In this document: positions 9,901 to 14,177 of the stretch, piece by piece
Numbering within the stretch: the stretch's first letter is position 1
Layout of the letters: each line of letters begins with the position of its first letter
Assembly (NCBI GenBank): GCA_017882935.1
Contig: JADGOP010000016.1
Coordinates: forward strand, 1-14,177
Origin: Actinomycetota bacterium
GTDB taxonomy: Bacteria > Actinomycetota > Acidimicrobiia > Acidimicrobiales > Iamiaceae
Direction: 5' to 3'
DNA: 14,177 nucleotides
The notes under the pieces: model-generated
Databases searched by the model: none
What the model saw: only the letters and a program-made list of their open reading frames with translations
What the model was told of the DNA's origin: nothing
Made by a program: the position numbers and the translations under genes

Positions 9901-10521
9901 CTCCTGCGTGCGGCCGACGAACTGGAACGTCGACGGCATCGCGAGCGCGGCGGGCAGCTCGACGGCGGCGCCGTGCCCGGTCGCGGGCTCGGTGACCGGC
10001 TCCCACGCGACCTCGTAGACGTCGAGGTCGTCGTCGAGGCCCCGCACGGCCCGCGGCCCGAGGTCGACGTACGAGGTGCCGGCGCGGTCGCCGGCGAGCC
10101 AGCGGACGACGTGGCTCACCAGGATCTGCCCGGCGTCGGCGTCGGCCTCGAGGCGGGCCGCGATCACCACCGGCAGGCCGAAGCAGTCACCGTCCTCCCA
10201 GCTCACGTCGCCGGCAGCGATGCCGATGCGGAGCTGCAGGTCGGCCCCGGCGCCTCGCTGCAAGGTGGGTCGGCTGACCCGCCGCTGCATCGACACCGCC
10301 GCCGCGACGGCGTCGGATGCCGCGTCGAAGGTGGCCATGATCCCGTCGCCGGCCGCCTTCACCACGCGCCCCTGGTGGGCGGCGACCACCTCGGCCAGGG
10401 TGCGCTCGTGCTCACGGAAGAGGCGGTCGGCTTCGATCTCACCGAGCTGCGAGCGCACCTGCGTCGAGCCCACCACGTCGGTGAAGACGATGGTTGCGGT
10501 GGCGGTGCCACGGTCGGCCAT
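6982..10521 (-). CDS. LuxR-family transcriptional regulator with N-terminal cyclase-like domain, AAA ATPase and TPR region
   Basis: A full-length 1179-residue regulator. Residues 10-173 are a class III cyclase-like domain with metal-binding D15 (FTDVVGST) and D59 (GDG), K55, D112 and R123. The transition-state Asn is replaced by V119, so catalysis is doubtful and nucleotide sensing is possible. Residues about 200-360 carry Walker A GGEAGAGKT (229-237) and Walker B VLVIDDLHWAE (344-354). A long helical TPR-like region follows. Residues 1117-1179 form a LuxR/GerE DNA-binding domain (LSGREVDVLRLVADGRSNREVG, then TVANHVRAIL). This is the architecture of large ATP-dependent LuxR (MalT/LAL-like) activators. 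The start is supported by GGGGGAG at 10527-10533, 5 nt before the ATG. It lies 43 bp upstream of the GMC fusion gene on the same strand and is divergent from the DUF4242 gene, making both candidate targets. Confidence 0.93.
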   Translation of the reverse strand: MADRGTATATIVFTDVVGSTQVRSQLGEIEADRLFREHERTLAEVVAAHQGRVVKAAGDGIMATFDAASDAVAAAVSMQRRVSRPTLQRGAGADLQLRIGIAAGDVSWEDGDCFGLPVVIAARLEADADAGQILVSHVVRWLAGDRAGTSYVDLGPRAVRGLDDDLDVYEVAWEPVTEPATGHGAAVELPAALAMPSTFQFVGRTQEWAELAEVWDEVRAGANRVALIGGEAGAGKTRLAVEFALDAHAHGAAVLFGACDSELSLPYQPWVQALDHLLRTVPEELMVERLRPELAALLVLLPRLDHSAPDLVRPSVLDPDADQFRLFGAVDAVLAEVANRRPVVLVIDDLHWAETQTLALLRHLARFGTARGMLVIGTYRDTSAEITEPLASCLADLRRLDDACRLRLEGLDEANVERFLVEATGHPLDDDLHRIALAIARRSAGNAFYVGELWRHLVSTGAVTRDGSRWTVSGRIADLGVPRSVKEVVGARLDRLSPPARALVELAAIAGPRVELQVLQLAADVPLEEIAPSLDELVEAGLLGDVGEVLLTYQFPHALVRDTVEDTVSPIGRAQLHLRVAEALELVHEADRRPVLAELARHFTAGASLGGSAKARYYLRRAGAQALRSSAFDLAISHLSTAMVLCPPGDPELVELLLERGTAEVRDGRYTDSLSSCATAFADARRLDDPELMARAAIGFEQAVHMPGLPGEPAVAIVTEAMTRLGDDDELLHARLHASLARAYSHAGRSTDALAAVEVALALARRCSDQEALGAALEAALIATTDPERLLGLADELDRLALNSPDPWHSMYATSNRLRALITVGRLDEADVVLARHQEVSARGRYAAFQFVGWAFEVVLELARGRFVEAEAAAERAHAFGAADHTPFDAGVYGLQMFALRREQGRLGEVAPVLELVASRQVDQPLWRPGLAALYSDLDMLDEARREFEVLAADGFASVPRDSVWPACATFLAEVCLRLGDVERAALLYDELTPYSGRNLMVGMTICFGPADRFLAGLAALLGRGDDAEGHFAAAADLAERSGSPVWAAHVLHDHAGHLASRGDRQRAAELGARAHQLAVVLGMHGLAEEPVPGPSVDGSDALAVIDLTASALPDGLSGREVDVLRLVADGRSNREVGEALFISQNTVANHVRAILQKTGCANRAEAAVYAARHQLLEL

Positions 10522-10537
10522 GCGGGCTCCCCCAATG

Positions 10538-10549
10538 GTCAGTTCTGAC
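10538..10549. promoter_or_regulatory. Operator-like palindrome at the regulator's start site
   Basis: GTCAG-TT-CTGAC is an inverted repeat with 5-bp arms and a 2-bp centre. It overlaps the end of the predicted -10 box and the expected transcription start of the LuxR-type gene, a position suited to repression or autoregulation. The arms are short, so chance is possible. Confidence 0.35.
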
Positions 10550-10576
10550 TATACGGACGGTCCTACGTCGTGGGAA
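10548..10576 (-). promoter_or_regulatory. Predicted sigma70-type promoter of the LuxR-family regulator
   Basis: On the minus strand, TTCCCA (10571-10576, 4/6 match to the -35 consensus) is followed after exactly 17 nt by TATAGT (10548-10553, a good -10). The run from -10 to the ATG is only about 27 nt and includes the Shine-Dalgarno, so the leader would be short. The A/T content here stands out in an otherwise very GC-rich window. Confidence 0.5.
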
Positions 10577-10582
10577 GGGGAA

Positions 10583-10602
10583 CAGATTTGGGCCAGATCT
10601 GG
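10583..10602. repeat. Tandem 9-bp direct repeat, CAGATTTGG / CAGATCTGG
   Basis: Two copies, at 10583-10591 and 10594-10602, match in 8 of 9 bases and start 11 bp apart, one helical turn. The second copy lies in a 10-bp perfect palindrome, CCAGATCTGG (10593-10602). The site lies just upstream of the predicted regulator promoter and about 100 bp before the divergent DUF4242 gene, which is where an activator such as a LuxR-type protein could bind. Confidence 0.4.
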
Positions 10603-10691
10603 TCATGACAGCGACCACGCCGGTCCTCATGATCGGCAGGAGATCCGGCGGGAGCGTTTGGCCACTCCCGGACAGGGCCCCGCCGGTCGAC

Positions 10692-10698
10692 GAGGAGG
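10692..10698 (+). promoter_or_regulatory. Ribosome binding site that decides the GTG start of the DUF4242 gene
   Basis: GAGGAGG lies 7 nt before GTG at 10706. The open frame runs much further upstream, but it has no comparable ribosome site and would cover the divergent promoter and the start of the regulator gene. The GTG is therefore the supported start. Confidence 0.8.
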
Positions 10699-10705
10699 CT
10701 GCACC

Positions 10706-10960
10706 GTGCCGCTGTACGTGATCGAACGGAACTTCGCCGAGCAACTCGACCCCGAATCGCTCGACCGGGCGGGCATCAAGCTGGTCAACGACGACGTCGG
10801 GATCCGCTGGGTCTACTCGTTCCTGTCGGCGGACAAGAAGAAGACGTACTGCCTCTACGAGGCGCCGAACCCGGAGGCCATCCGGGAGGCCGCCGCCCGC
10901 CTGGGCATCCCTGCCGACGAGATCGTCCCCGTCGAGCAGCTCGACCCTGTCGCGCCCTGA
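10706..10960 (+). CDS. DUF4242 family small protein (SCO4226-like)
   Basis: An 84-residue protein beginning with GTG. It opens with PLYVIERNFAE and continues with GIRWVYSFLSADKKKTYCLYEAP and a PEAIREAA helix, the hallmark sequence of the DUF4242 family. From family knowledge, these are small ferredoxin-like-fold proteins, and a Streptomyces member (SCO4226) has been described as nickel-binding. The biological role is not established. There is no signal peptide or membrane segment, so it is probably cytoplasmic. It is the first gene of a likely two-gene unit, with 33 bp to the acyl-CoA dehydrogenase-like gene, so a small accessory or sensor role for that flavoprotein is conceivable but unproven. 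Length is usual for the family. Confidence 0.87.
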   Translation: MPLYVIERNFAEQLDPESLDRAGIKLVNDDVGIRWVYSFLSADKKKTYCLYEAPNPEAIREAAARLGIPADEIVPVEQLDPVAP

Positions 10961-10993
10961 GCACGCCAGGCCACCCCAACATCGGAGACATCC

Positions 10994-12172
10994 ATGACCA
11001 CCGTGACCACCACCGACCTGCTCACCGACGACATGCTCGCCCGGTTCGACCAACGGGCCCCCGTGTACGACCGTGAGAACCGCTTCTTCGACGAGGACTT
11101 CGAGGAGCTGAAGGCGTCGGGCTACACGCGCTGCGCCCTCCCCGTCGAGGCGGGCGGCTCGGGCCTGGCACTCGACGAGTACACCCAGCTCGTGCGCCGG
11201 CTCGCCTACGTCGCCCCGGCGACCGCCCTCGCCACCAACATGCACTGCTACTGGACCGGTCTCGCCACCGACATGCGCAAGATGGGTGACGACTCGCTGC
11301 AGTTCGTCATCGACCGCGCGGCCGAGGGCAAGATCTTCTGCGCCCTGCACGGCGAGCCCGGCAACGACCTGCCGCTGCTGCTGTCGACCACCGGCGCCGA
11401 GCGTGTCGAGGGTGGCTGGCAGATGTCCGGGCACAAGATCTTCGGCAGCCTGTCGCCCGTGTGGGACTACGGGGGCCTGCACGCCATGGACACGTCCGAC
11501 CCGGAGCACCCGCAGATCGTGCACGCCTTCCTGCCCCGCGAGGCGCGGGGCTACCAGATCATGGACACCTGGGACACCCTGGGCATGCGGGCCACGCAGA
11601 GCCAGGACACCATCCTCGAGAAGGCCTTCGTGCCCGACGAGCTGGTGGCGCTGGTGTGCCCGGCGGGGTTCGCCGGGGCCGGGCTGTTCCAGGTGGGCAT
11701 CTTCGCCTGGGCGCTGATGGGCTTCGCGGCCACCTACCTCGGTGCCGCCAAGCGGGCCTTCGACCTCACCGTCGAGAACCTGCCACGGCGCACGTCGATC
11801 GCCATCGGCGGGACGCTGGCGAACCACCCCGAGTTCCAGCACACCGTTGCCGACATGCGCATCGCGTACGACGCGGCCGAGGCGATGCTCGAGCGGACCT
11901 GCGCCGACTGGGCGGCCGGCGTCGACCACGCCGACTGGCCCGTGCGCCTGGTCGGCACGCGGAAGTTCGTGATCGACCAGGCGTTCGCCATCGTCGACAA
12001 CGCCATGGACCTGACCGGCGGGGCGGGGGCGTTCAAGCGCAACCGCATGGAGCAGATCTTCCGCGACGTGCGCATGGGCCGCTTCCACCCGGGCAACACG
12101 ATGCTGGCGCACGAGCTCATCGGCAAGCTCTGCCTGGGCATCGACCCGGACGCTTCGCCCCGCTGGGCGTGA
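10994..12172 (+). CDS. Acyl-CoA dehydrogenase-fold flavoprotein lacking the usual catalytic Glu
   Basis: A 392-residue protein, normal length for the acyl-CoA dehydrogenase family. Visible family features are the N-terminal helical domain, the beta-domain strand ending GMRATQSQDT (197-206), and the C-terminal FAD-site motif TGGAGAFKRNRMEQIFRDVR (341-360). The family would normally oxidise an acyl-CoA at C2-C3 using FAD and a Glu base. Here the segment that usually reads YEGT is HPGN (365-368), and the alternative position used by isovaleryl-CoA dehydrogenase falls in LFQVG (231-235), which has no Glu. It may therefore be an atypical dehydrogenase or belong to a monooxygenase-like branch. The start has GGAG at 10984-10987, 6 nt before the ATG. 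It follows the DUF4242 gene by 33 bp and ends shortly before a strong terminator. Confidence 0.9.
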   Translation: MTTVTTTDLLTDDMLARFDQRAPVYDRENRFFDEDFEELKASGYTRCALPVEAGGSGLALDEYTQLVRRLAYVAPATALATNMHCYWTGLATDMRKMGDDSLQFVIDRAAEGKIFCALHGEPGNDLPLLLSTTGAERVEGGWQMSGHKIFGSLSPVWDYGGLHAMDTSDPEHPQIVHAFLPREARGYQIMDTWDTLGMRATQSQDTILEKAFVPDELVALVCPAGFAGAGLFQVGIFAWALMGFAATYLGAAKRAFDLTVENLPRRTSIAIGGTLANHPEFQHTVADMRIAYDAAEAMLERTCADWAAGVDHADWPVRLVGTRKFVIDQAFAIVDNAMDLTGGAGAFKRNRMEQIFRDVRMGRFHPGNTMLAHELIGKLCLGIDPDASPRWA

Positions 12173-12217
12173 GCTGACCAGGCGGCGCGCAAGGGGCACG
12201 GGCCCCACGGGCAAGGC

Positions 12218-12266
12218 ACGGGAGAAGGGCCCCGCAGCGGCGGGGCCCTTCTCCCGTTCTGTCCTT
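12218..12266 (+). terminator. Rho-independent-type terminator after the acyl-CoA dehydrogenase-like gene
   Basis: A perfect 17-bp inverted repeat (12218-12234 with 12241-12257) can extend to 18 bp around the tetraloop AGCG. The stem is very GC-rich and is followed by the moderately T-rich TCTGTCCTT rather than a pure T run. It begins 46 nt after the stop codon and would end the DUF4242-dehydrogenase transcript. Confidence 0.85.
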
Positions 12267-12268
12267 CC

Positions 12269-12288
12269 GGGTGGCTCGCTCGCCACCC
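12269..12288. repeat. Short inverted repeat, 7-bp arms
   Basis: GGGTGGC and GCCACCC flank the 6-nt loop TCGCTC, starting just after the terminator tail. It could back up termination or be part of a structured RNA. Confidence 0.45.
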
Positions 12289-12293
12289 ACCCC

Positions 12294-12318
12294 GTCATCA
12301 CCCGCAACGGGTGACGAC
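12294..12318. repeat. Inverted repeat with 11-bp arms and a 3-nt loop
   Basis: GTCATCACCCG and CGGGTGACGAC match at 10 of 11 positions around the loop CAA. The mismatch is A-C in plus-strand RNA but a G-U pair in minus-strand RNA. CGCAACG within it can also pair with CGTTGCG at 12322-12328, so two folds compete. Confidence 0.45.
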
Positions 12319-12403
12319 TCGCGTTGCGGCGCTGCGCAGGATGGGCGGACCAAGAAGGCCAAGATCCTCGCCCGCTGATTCGGGGCGCCGCGGGGCGACC
12401 ACC

Positions 12404-12456
12404 CCGTTCTCTGCAGGGTTGGCGCGCGCAGGTCGCACGAACCCTGCAAGGAACGG
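12404..12456. repeat. 17-bp inverted repeat upstream of the globin gene (operator or hairpin)
   Basis: CCGTTCTCTGCAGGGTT (12404-12420) and AACCCTGCAAGGAACGG (12440-12456) are complementary at 15 of 17 positions, with a 19-nt spacer. No T run follows, so this is not a typical terminator. The right arm ends 50 bp before the globin ATG, a fitting place for a regulator-binding site. Confidence 0.5.
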
Positions 12457-12493
12457 CGACGGCAGGGCGGCGCGGTCCAGGGTCGGAGCCGCC

Positions 12494-12499
12494 TACCGT
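12494..12499 (+). promoter_or_regulatory. -10 element of a probable leaderless promoter for the globin gene
   Basis: TACCGT (TANNNT pattern) ends 7 nt before the ATG at 12507, so transcription would begin at or next to the start codon. No Shine-Dalgarno is found at a useful distance; the nearest GGAG is about 19 nt away. No clear -35 is seen. Leaderless mRNAs with this spacing are common in actinobacteria. Confidence 0.5.
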
Positions 12500-12506
12500 T
12501 GCGGTC

Positions 12507-12980
12507 ATGGCTGATCAGCACGACGAGGGCACGGTCTACGACGCGGTGGGCGGGGCCGACGCGTTCCTGCGCCTGGCGCTCGCGCTGCACGAGCGGTGCC
12601 TCGCCGACCCCGAGCTCAACCACCCCTTCTCGCACGGCATCGACCCGGACCACGTGCCGCACCTGGCCGCGTACCTGGGCGAGGTGTTCGGCGGCCCGGC
12701 CACCTACTCGCGACCCGGCCACGACCACGGCTTCGTGCTCGGGATCCACACGGGGCAGGGCATGGAGGCCGACCTCGGCTGGCGCTTCGTCGACTGCTTC
12801 GTGCTGGCCTTCGACGACGCCCACCTGCCGGATGATCCCCGCCTCCGCGCCACGCTGCGCGAGTTCATGGAGTGGGCCGTCGCCGAGGTGATGGCCCTGT
12901 CCCCCATCGGCATGGTCGCCCCCGACGAGGCGCCGGTGCCGCGCTGGGGCTGGAACGGCCTGGAGCCCGCGACGTCCTGA
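12507..12980 (+). CDS. Truncated haemoglobin (group II-like)
   Basis: A 157-residue haem protein of the truncated globin family. It opens TVYDAVGGADAF (9-20), has HERCLADPELNHPF (28-41) with the CD1 Phe at F41, the E-helix end FGGPATYS (61-68), and a likely proximal His, H81, in LGIHTGQ. W92 is a candidate for the G8 Trp of group II. The B10 Tyr expected in this family is replaced by His28, so the ligand pocket differs from classical trHbO. A Trp-rich tail (PRWGWNG) ends the protein. The likely role is binding or chemistry of O2, NO or peroxide in the cytoplasm; the exact function is unknown. The frame is open to 12324, but the ATG at 12507 is chosen because family similarity begins at residue 9 and a -10 box lies just upstream. 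It converges with the epoxide hydrolase gene across 11 bp. Confidence 0.85.
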   Translation: MADQHDEGTVYDAVGGADAFLRLALALHERCLADPELNHPFSHGIDPDHVPHLAAYLGEVFGGPATYSRPGHDHGFVLGIHTGQGMEADLGWRFVDCFVLAFDDAHLPDDPRLRATLREFMEWAVAEVMALSPIGMVAPDEAPVPRWGWNGLEPATS

Positions 12981-12991
12981 CGGGCCTTCGC

Positions 12992-14140
12992 TCAGCGCAG
13001 GAGCCGGAACGTGGCCCGCACCTCATCGACGAAGAGCTCCGGCACCTCGAACGCGGCGAAGTGGCCGCCCCGGTCGAGCTCGTTGAACCGCACGAGCCGG
13101 TCTCCGAAGTGGGCCTCGGCCCAGCGTCGGGAGGGCCGGAAGATCTCGTGGGGGAAGATGCTGCAGCCGACCGGCACCTGCGGGACCTCGAGCGTCGGCG
13201 ACCGGAAGCTCTCCCAGTACAGCCGTGCGCTGGAGGCGCCCGTGTTCGGCAGCCAGTAGAGCATCACGTTGTCGAGCAGGTGGTCACGGTCGACGGCGTC
13301 CTCGGGGCTGCCGTCGTTGTCGGTCCACTCGTGGAACTTCTCCACGATCCACGCGCACTGCCCGGCAGGCGAGTCCGCCAGGCCGACGCCGAGCGTCTCC
13401 GGGCGGGTGCTCTGCTGCTTCGAGTAGCCCGTGCCCCAGCGGCGGTGGCGGTCGTACGACTCCATGGCGCGCTGCTCGGCCCCGGTCAGGTCGTCGACGC
13501 TCGACGGCAGCACGACCGGCATGTTCAGGTGGATGCCGAGGCAGTGCTCGGGGTTCCGCGACCCGATCATCGTGGTGACCATCGATCCCCAGTCGCCTCC
13601 CTGGGCCGCGAACCGGTCGTAGCCGAGCCGGGTCATCAGCTCGCTCCAGGCCGCGGCGATCCGGGCCACGCCCCAGCCGGGCTCGGTGGGCCTGCCCGAG
13701 AACCCGTAGCCGGGCAGCGACGGGCAGACCACGTGGAACGCGTCCGCGGCGTCGCCCCCGTGCGCGGTGGGGTCGGTGAGTGGGCCGATGACGTCCTGGA
13801 ACTCGGCGATCGAGCCCGGCCAGCCGTGCGTCAGCACCAACGGCATCGCCTCGTCGTGCGGCGAGCGGACGTGGAGGAGGTGGATGTCGACCGGTTCGCA
13901 GCCGTCGACCCCGATCGGCGTGATGAACTGCGGGAACTCGTTGAGCCGGGCCTCGCGGGCCCGCCAGTCGTAGCCGTCGGCCCAGTAGGCGCAGAGGTCC
14001 CGGAGGTAGGCCAGCGGGATGCCCTGGGACCAGTCGTCGACCGTCTCCGGGTCGGGCCAGCGGGTGGCTGCGAGACGGCGGCGGAGGTCGTCGAGCTCGT
14101 CGTCGCCGGCGGCGATGCGGAAGGGGCGGATGTCGGTCAT
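12992..14140 (-). CDS. Epoxide hydrolase (alpha/beta-hydrolase with N-terminal EHN domain)
   Basis: A 382-residue enzyme resembling microsomal-type epoxide hydrolases, which add water to epoxides to give vicinal diols. The N-terminal EHN segment covers about 4-110 (PFRIAAGDDELDDLRRRLAATRWP). The oxyanion motif is HGWPGS (105-110), the nucleophile is D183 in GGDWGS, the likely acid is E332 in FPHEIFRP, and the catalytic His is H360 in GGHFAAFE, closely matching the order and context in the mammalian microsomal enzyme. Y239 and Y308 are candidates for the ring-opening tyrosines. There is no membrane anchor, so it should be soluble. The start has GGAGA at 14145-14149, 5 nt before the ATG. The substrate is unknown; a xenobiotic, terpenoid or lipid epoxide is plausible. 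All key residues appear intact. Confidence 0.95.
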   Translation of the reverse strand: MTDIRPFRIAAGDDELDDLRRRLAATRWPDPETVDDWSQGIPLAYLRDLCAYWADGYDWRAREARLNEFPQFITPIGVDGCEPVDIHLLHVRSPHDEAMPLVLTHGWPGSIAEFQDVIGPLTDPTAHGGDAADAFHVVCPSLPGYGFSGRPTEPGWGVARIAAAWSELMTRLGYDRFAAQGGDWGSMVTTMIGSRNPEHCLGIHLNMPVVLPSSVDDLTGAEQRAMESYDRHRRWGTGYSKQQSTRPETLGVGLADSPAGQCAWIVEKFHEWTDNDGSPEDAVDRDHLLDNVMLYWLPNTGASSARLYWESFRSPTLEVPQVPVGCSIFPHEIFRPSRRWAEAHFGDRLVRFNELDRGGHFAAFEVPELFVDEVRATFRLLR

Positions 14141-14177
14141 CGGGTCTCCGATCGGGTCGCGGGCTGGTCGGTCGGCG
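14141..14177 (-). other. 5' flank of the epoxide hydrolase gene, cut by the window edge
   Basis: Only 37 bp are available. They hold the Shine-Dalgarno GGAGA of the epoxide hydrolase gene. No promoter can be judged. Confidence 0.5.

Larger units (their letters stand above)
12173..12506. other. 334-bp intergenic region rich in inverted repeats
   Basis: No convincing gene is seen here. The stretch holds, in order: a small hairpin GGGGC-ACGG-GCCCC (12193-12206); the rho-independent terminator (12218-12266); two further hairpins (12269-12288 and 12294-12318), the second with an alternative pairing CGCAACG/CGTTGCG (12303-12309 with 12322-12328); a 17-bp inverted repeat (12404-12456); and the promoter-like -10 of the globin gene. 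CACGGG also occurs three times between 12197 and 12222. Confidence 0.6.

Noticed and set aside
7000..10548. 1182-codon open frame on the plus strand, fully opposite the LuxR-type regulator
   Set aside because: Its product is low-complexity (runs of Gly, Val, Glu, Arg, His) with no domain, while the minus strand encodes clear cyclase-like, Walker and LuxR motifs. It is an artefact of GC-biased codon use.
10076..10705. Upstream extension of the DUF4242 frame
   Set aside because: It would overlap the start of the divergent regulator and its promoter; the GTG at 10706 has a strong ribosome site and begins exactly at the family's conserved PLYVIER.
12289..12378. Possible remnant of a protein C-terminus ending GRTKKAKILAR then stop
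   Set aside because: It has a Lys-rich, protein-like look, but there is no start, no ribosome site and no recognisable family. It is too short to support as a gene or pseudogene.
12324..12506. 61-codon N-terminal extension of the globin gene
   Set aside because: The extension is Arg/Gly-rich with no similarity to globins, has no ribosome site, and covers the inverted repeat and the -10 box just before the ATG at 12507.
10439..12508. 689-codon minus-strand frame over the DUF4242 and dehydrogenase genes
   Set aside because: It is antisense to two genes with strong family motifs and runs through the terminator and the divergent promoter.

Overview
This is a very GC-rich window with strong third-position G/C bias. 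That bias produces long spurious open frames opposite nearly every real gene. The gene types (two class III cyclase/ATPase/TPR regulators, a GMC oxidoreductase fused to a hydrolase, an acyl-CoA dehydrogenase-fold protein, a DUF4242 protein, a truncated haemoglobin and an epoxide hydrolase), together with an apparently leaderless gene, suggest a chromosomal segment from a high-GC actinobacterium. A deep-branching group such as Acidimicrobiia is possible, but that is inference. I see no tRNA, rRNA, CRISPR array, IS element or phage gene.

Layout. (1) 1-3489 (+) is the 3' part of a large signalling ATPase: the end of a cyclase domain, a degenerate NTPase, an intact P-loop ATPase and TPR-like helices. 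It overlaps the next gene tail to tail by 52 bp. (2) 3438-6938 (-) encodes a 1166-residue fusion of a GMC flavin oxidoreductase, a beta-rich linker domain and an alpha/beta-hydrolase with a Cys nucleophile. (3) 6982-10521 (-) encodes a 1179-residue cyclase-like/AAA/TPR/LuxR regulator, 43 bp upstream of the fusion gene and in the same direction, so the two may form one transcription unit. (4) 10522-10705 is a divergent control region with a good promoter for the regulator, a small palindrome over its start site and a tandem 9-bp direct repeat. (5) 10706-12172 (+) is a two-gene unit, DUF4242 then an acyl-CoA dehydrogenase-like protein, closed by a near-perfect terminator. (6) 12173-12506 is a 334-bp intergenic stretch rich in inverted repeats. 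(7) 12507-12980 (+) is a truncated haemoglobin, probably translated from a leaderless mRNA. (8) 12992-14140 (-) is an epoxide hydrolase convergent with it.

How the genes may work together. The enzymes fit oxidation of a hydrophobic alcohol, sterol, lipid or xenobiotic: oxidation plus hydrolase chemistry by the fusion, a flavoprotein acting on an acyl thioester or similar substrate, and hydration of an epoxide. The LuxR-type ATPase is the obvious candidate regulator of the fusion gene and perhaps of the divergent DUF4242/dehydrogenase unit. Nothing in the sequence identifies the substrate, and I do not claim a proven new pathway. The most unusual points are the fusion protein with a Cys nucleophile, the dehydrogenase lacking a catalytic Glu at both usual positions, the inactive-looking first NTPase of the partial regulator, and the structured intergenic region before the globin gene.
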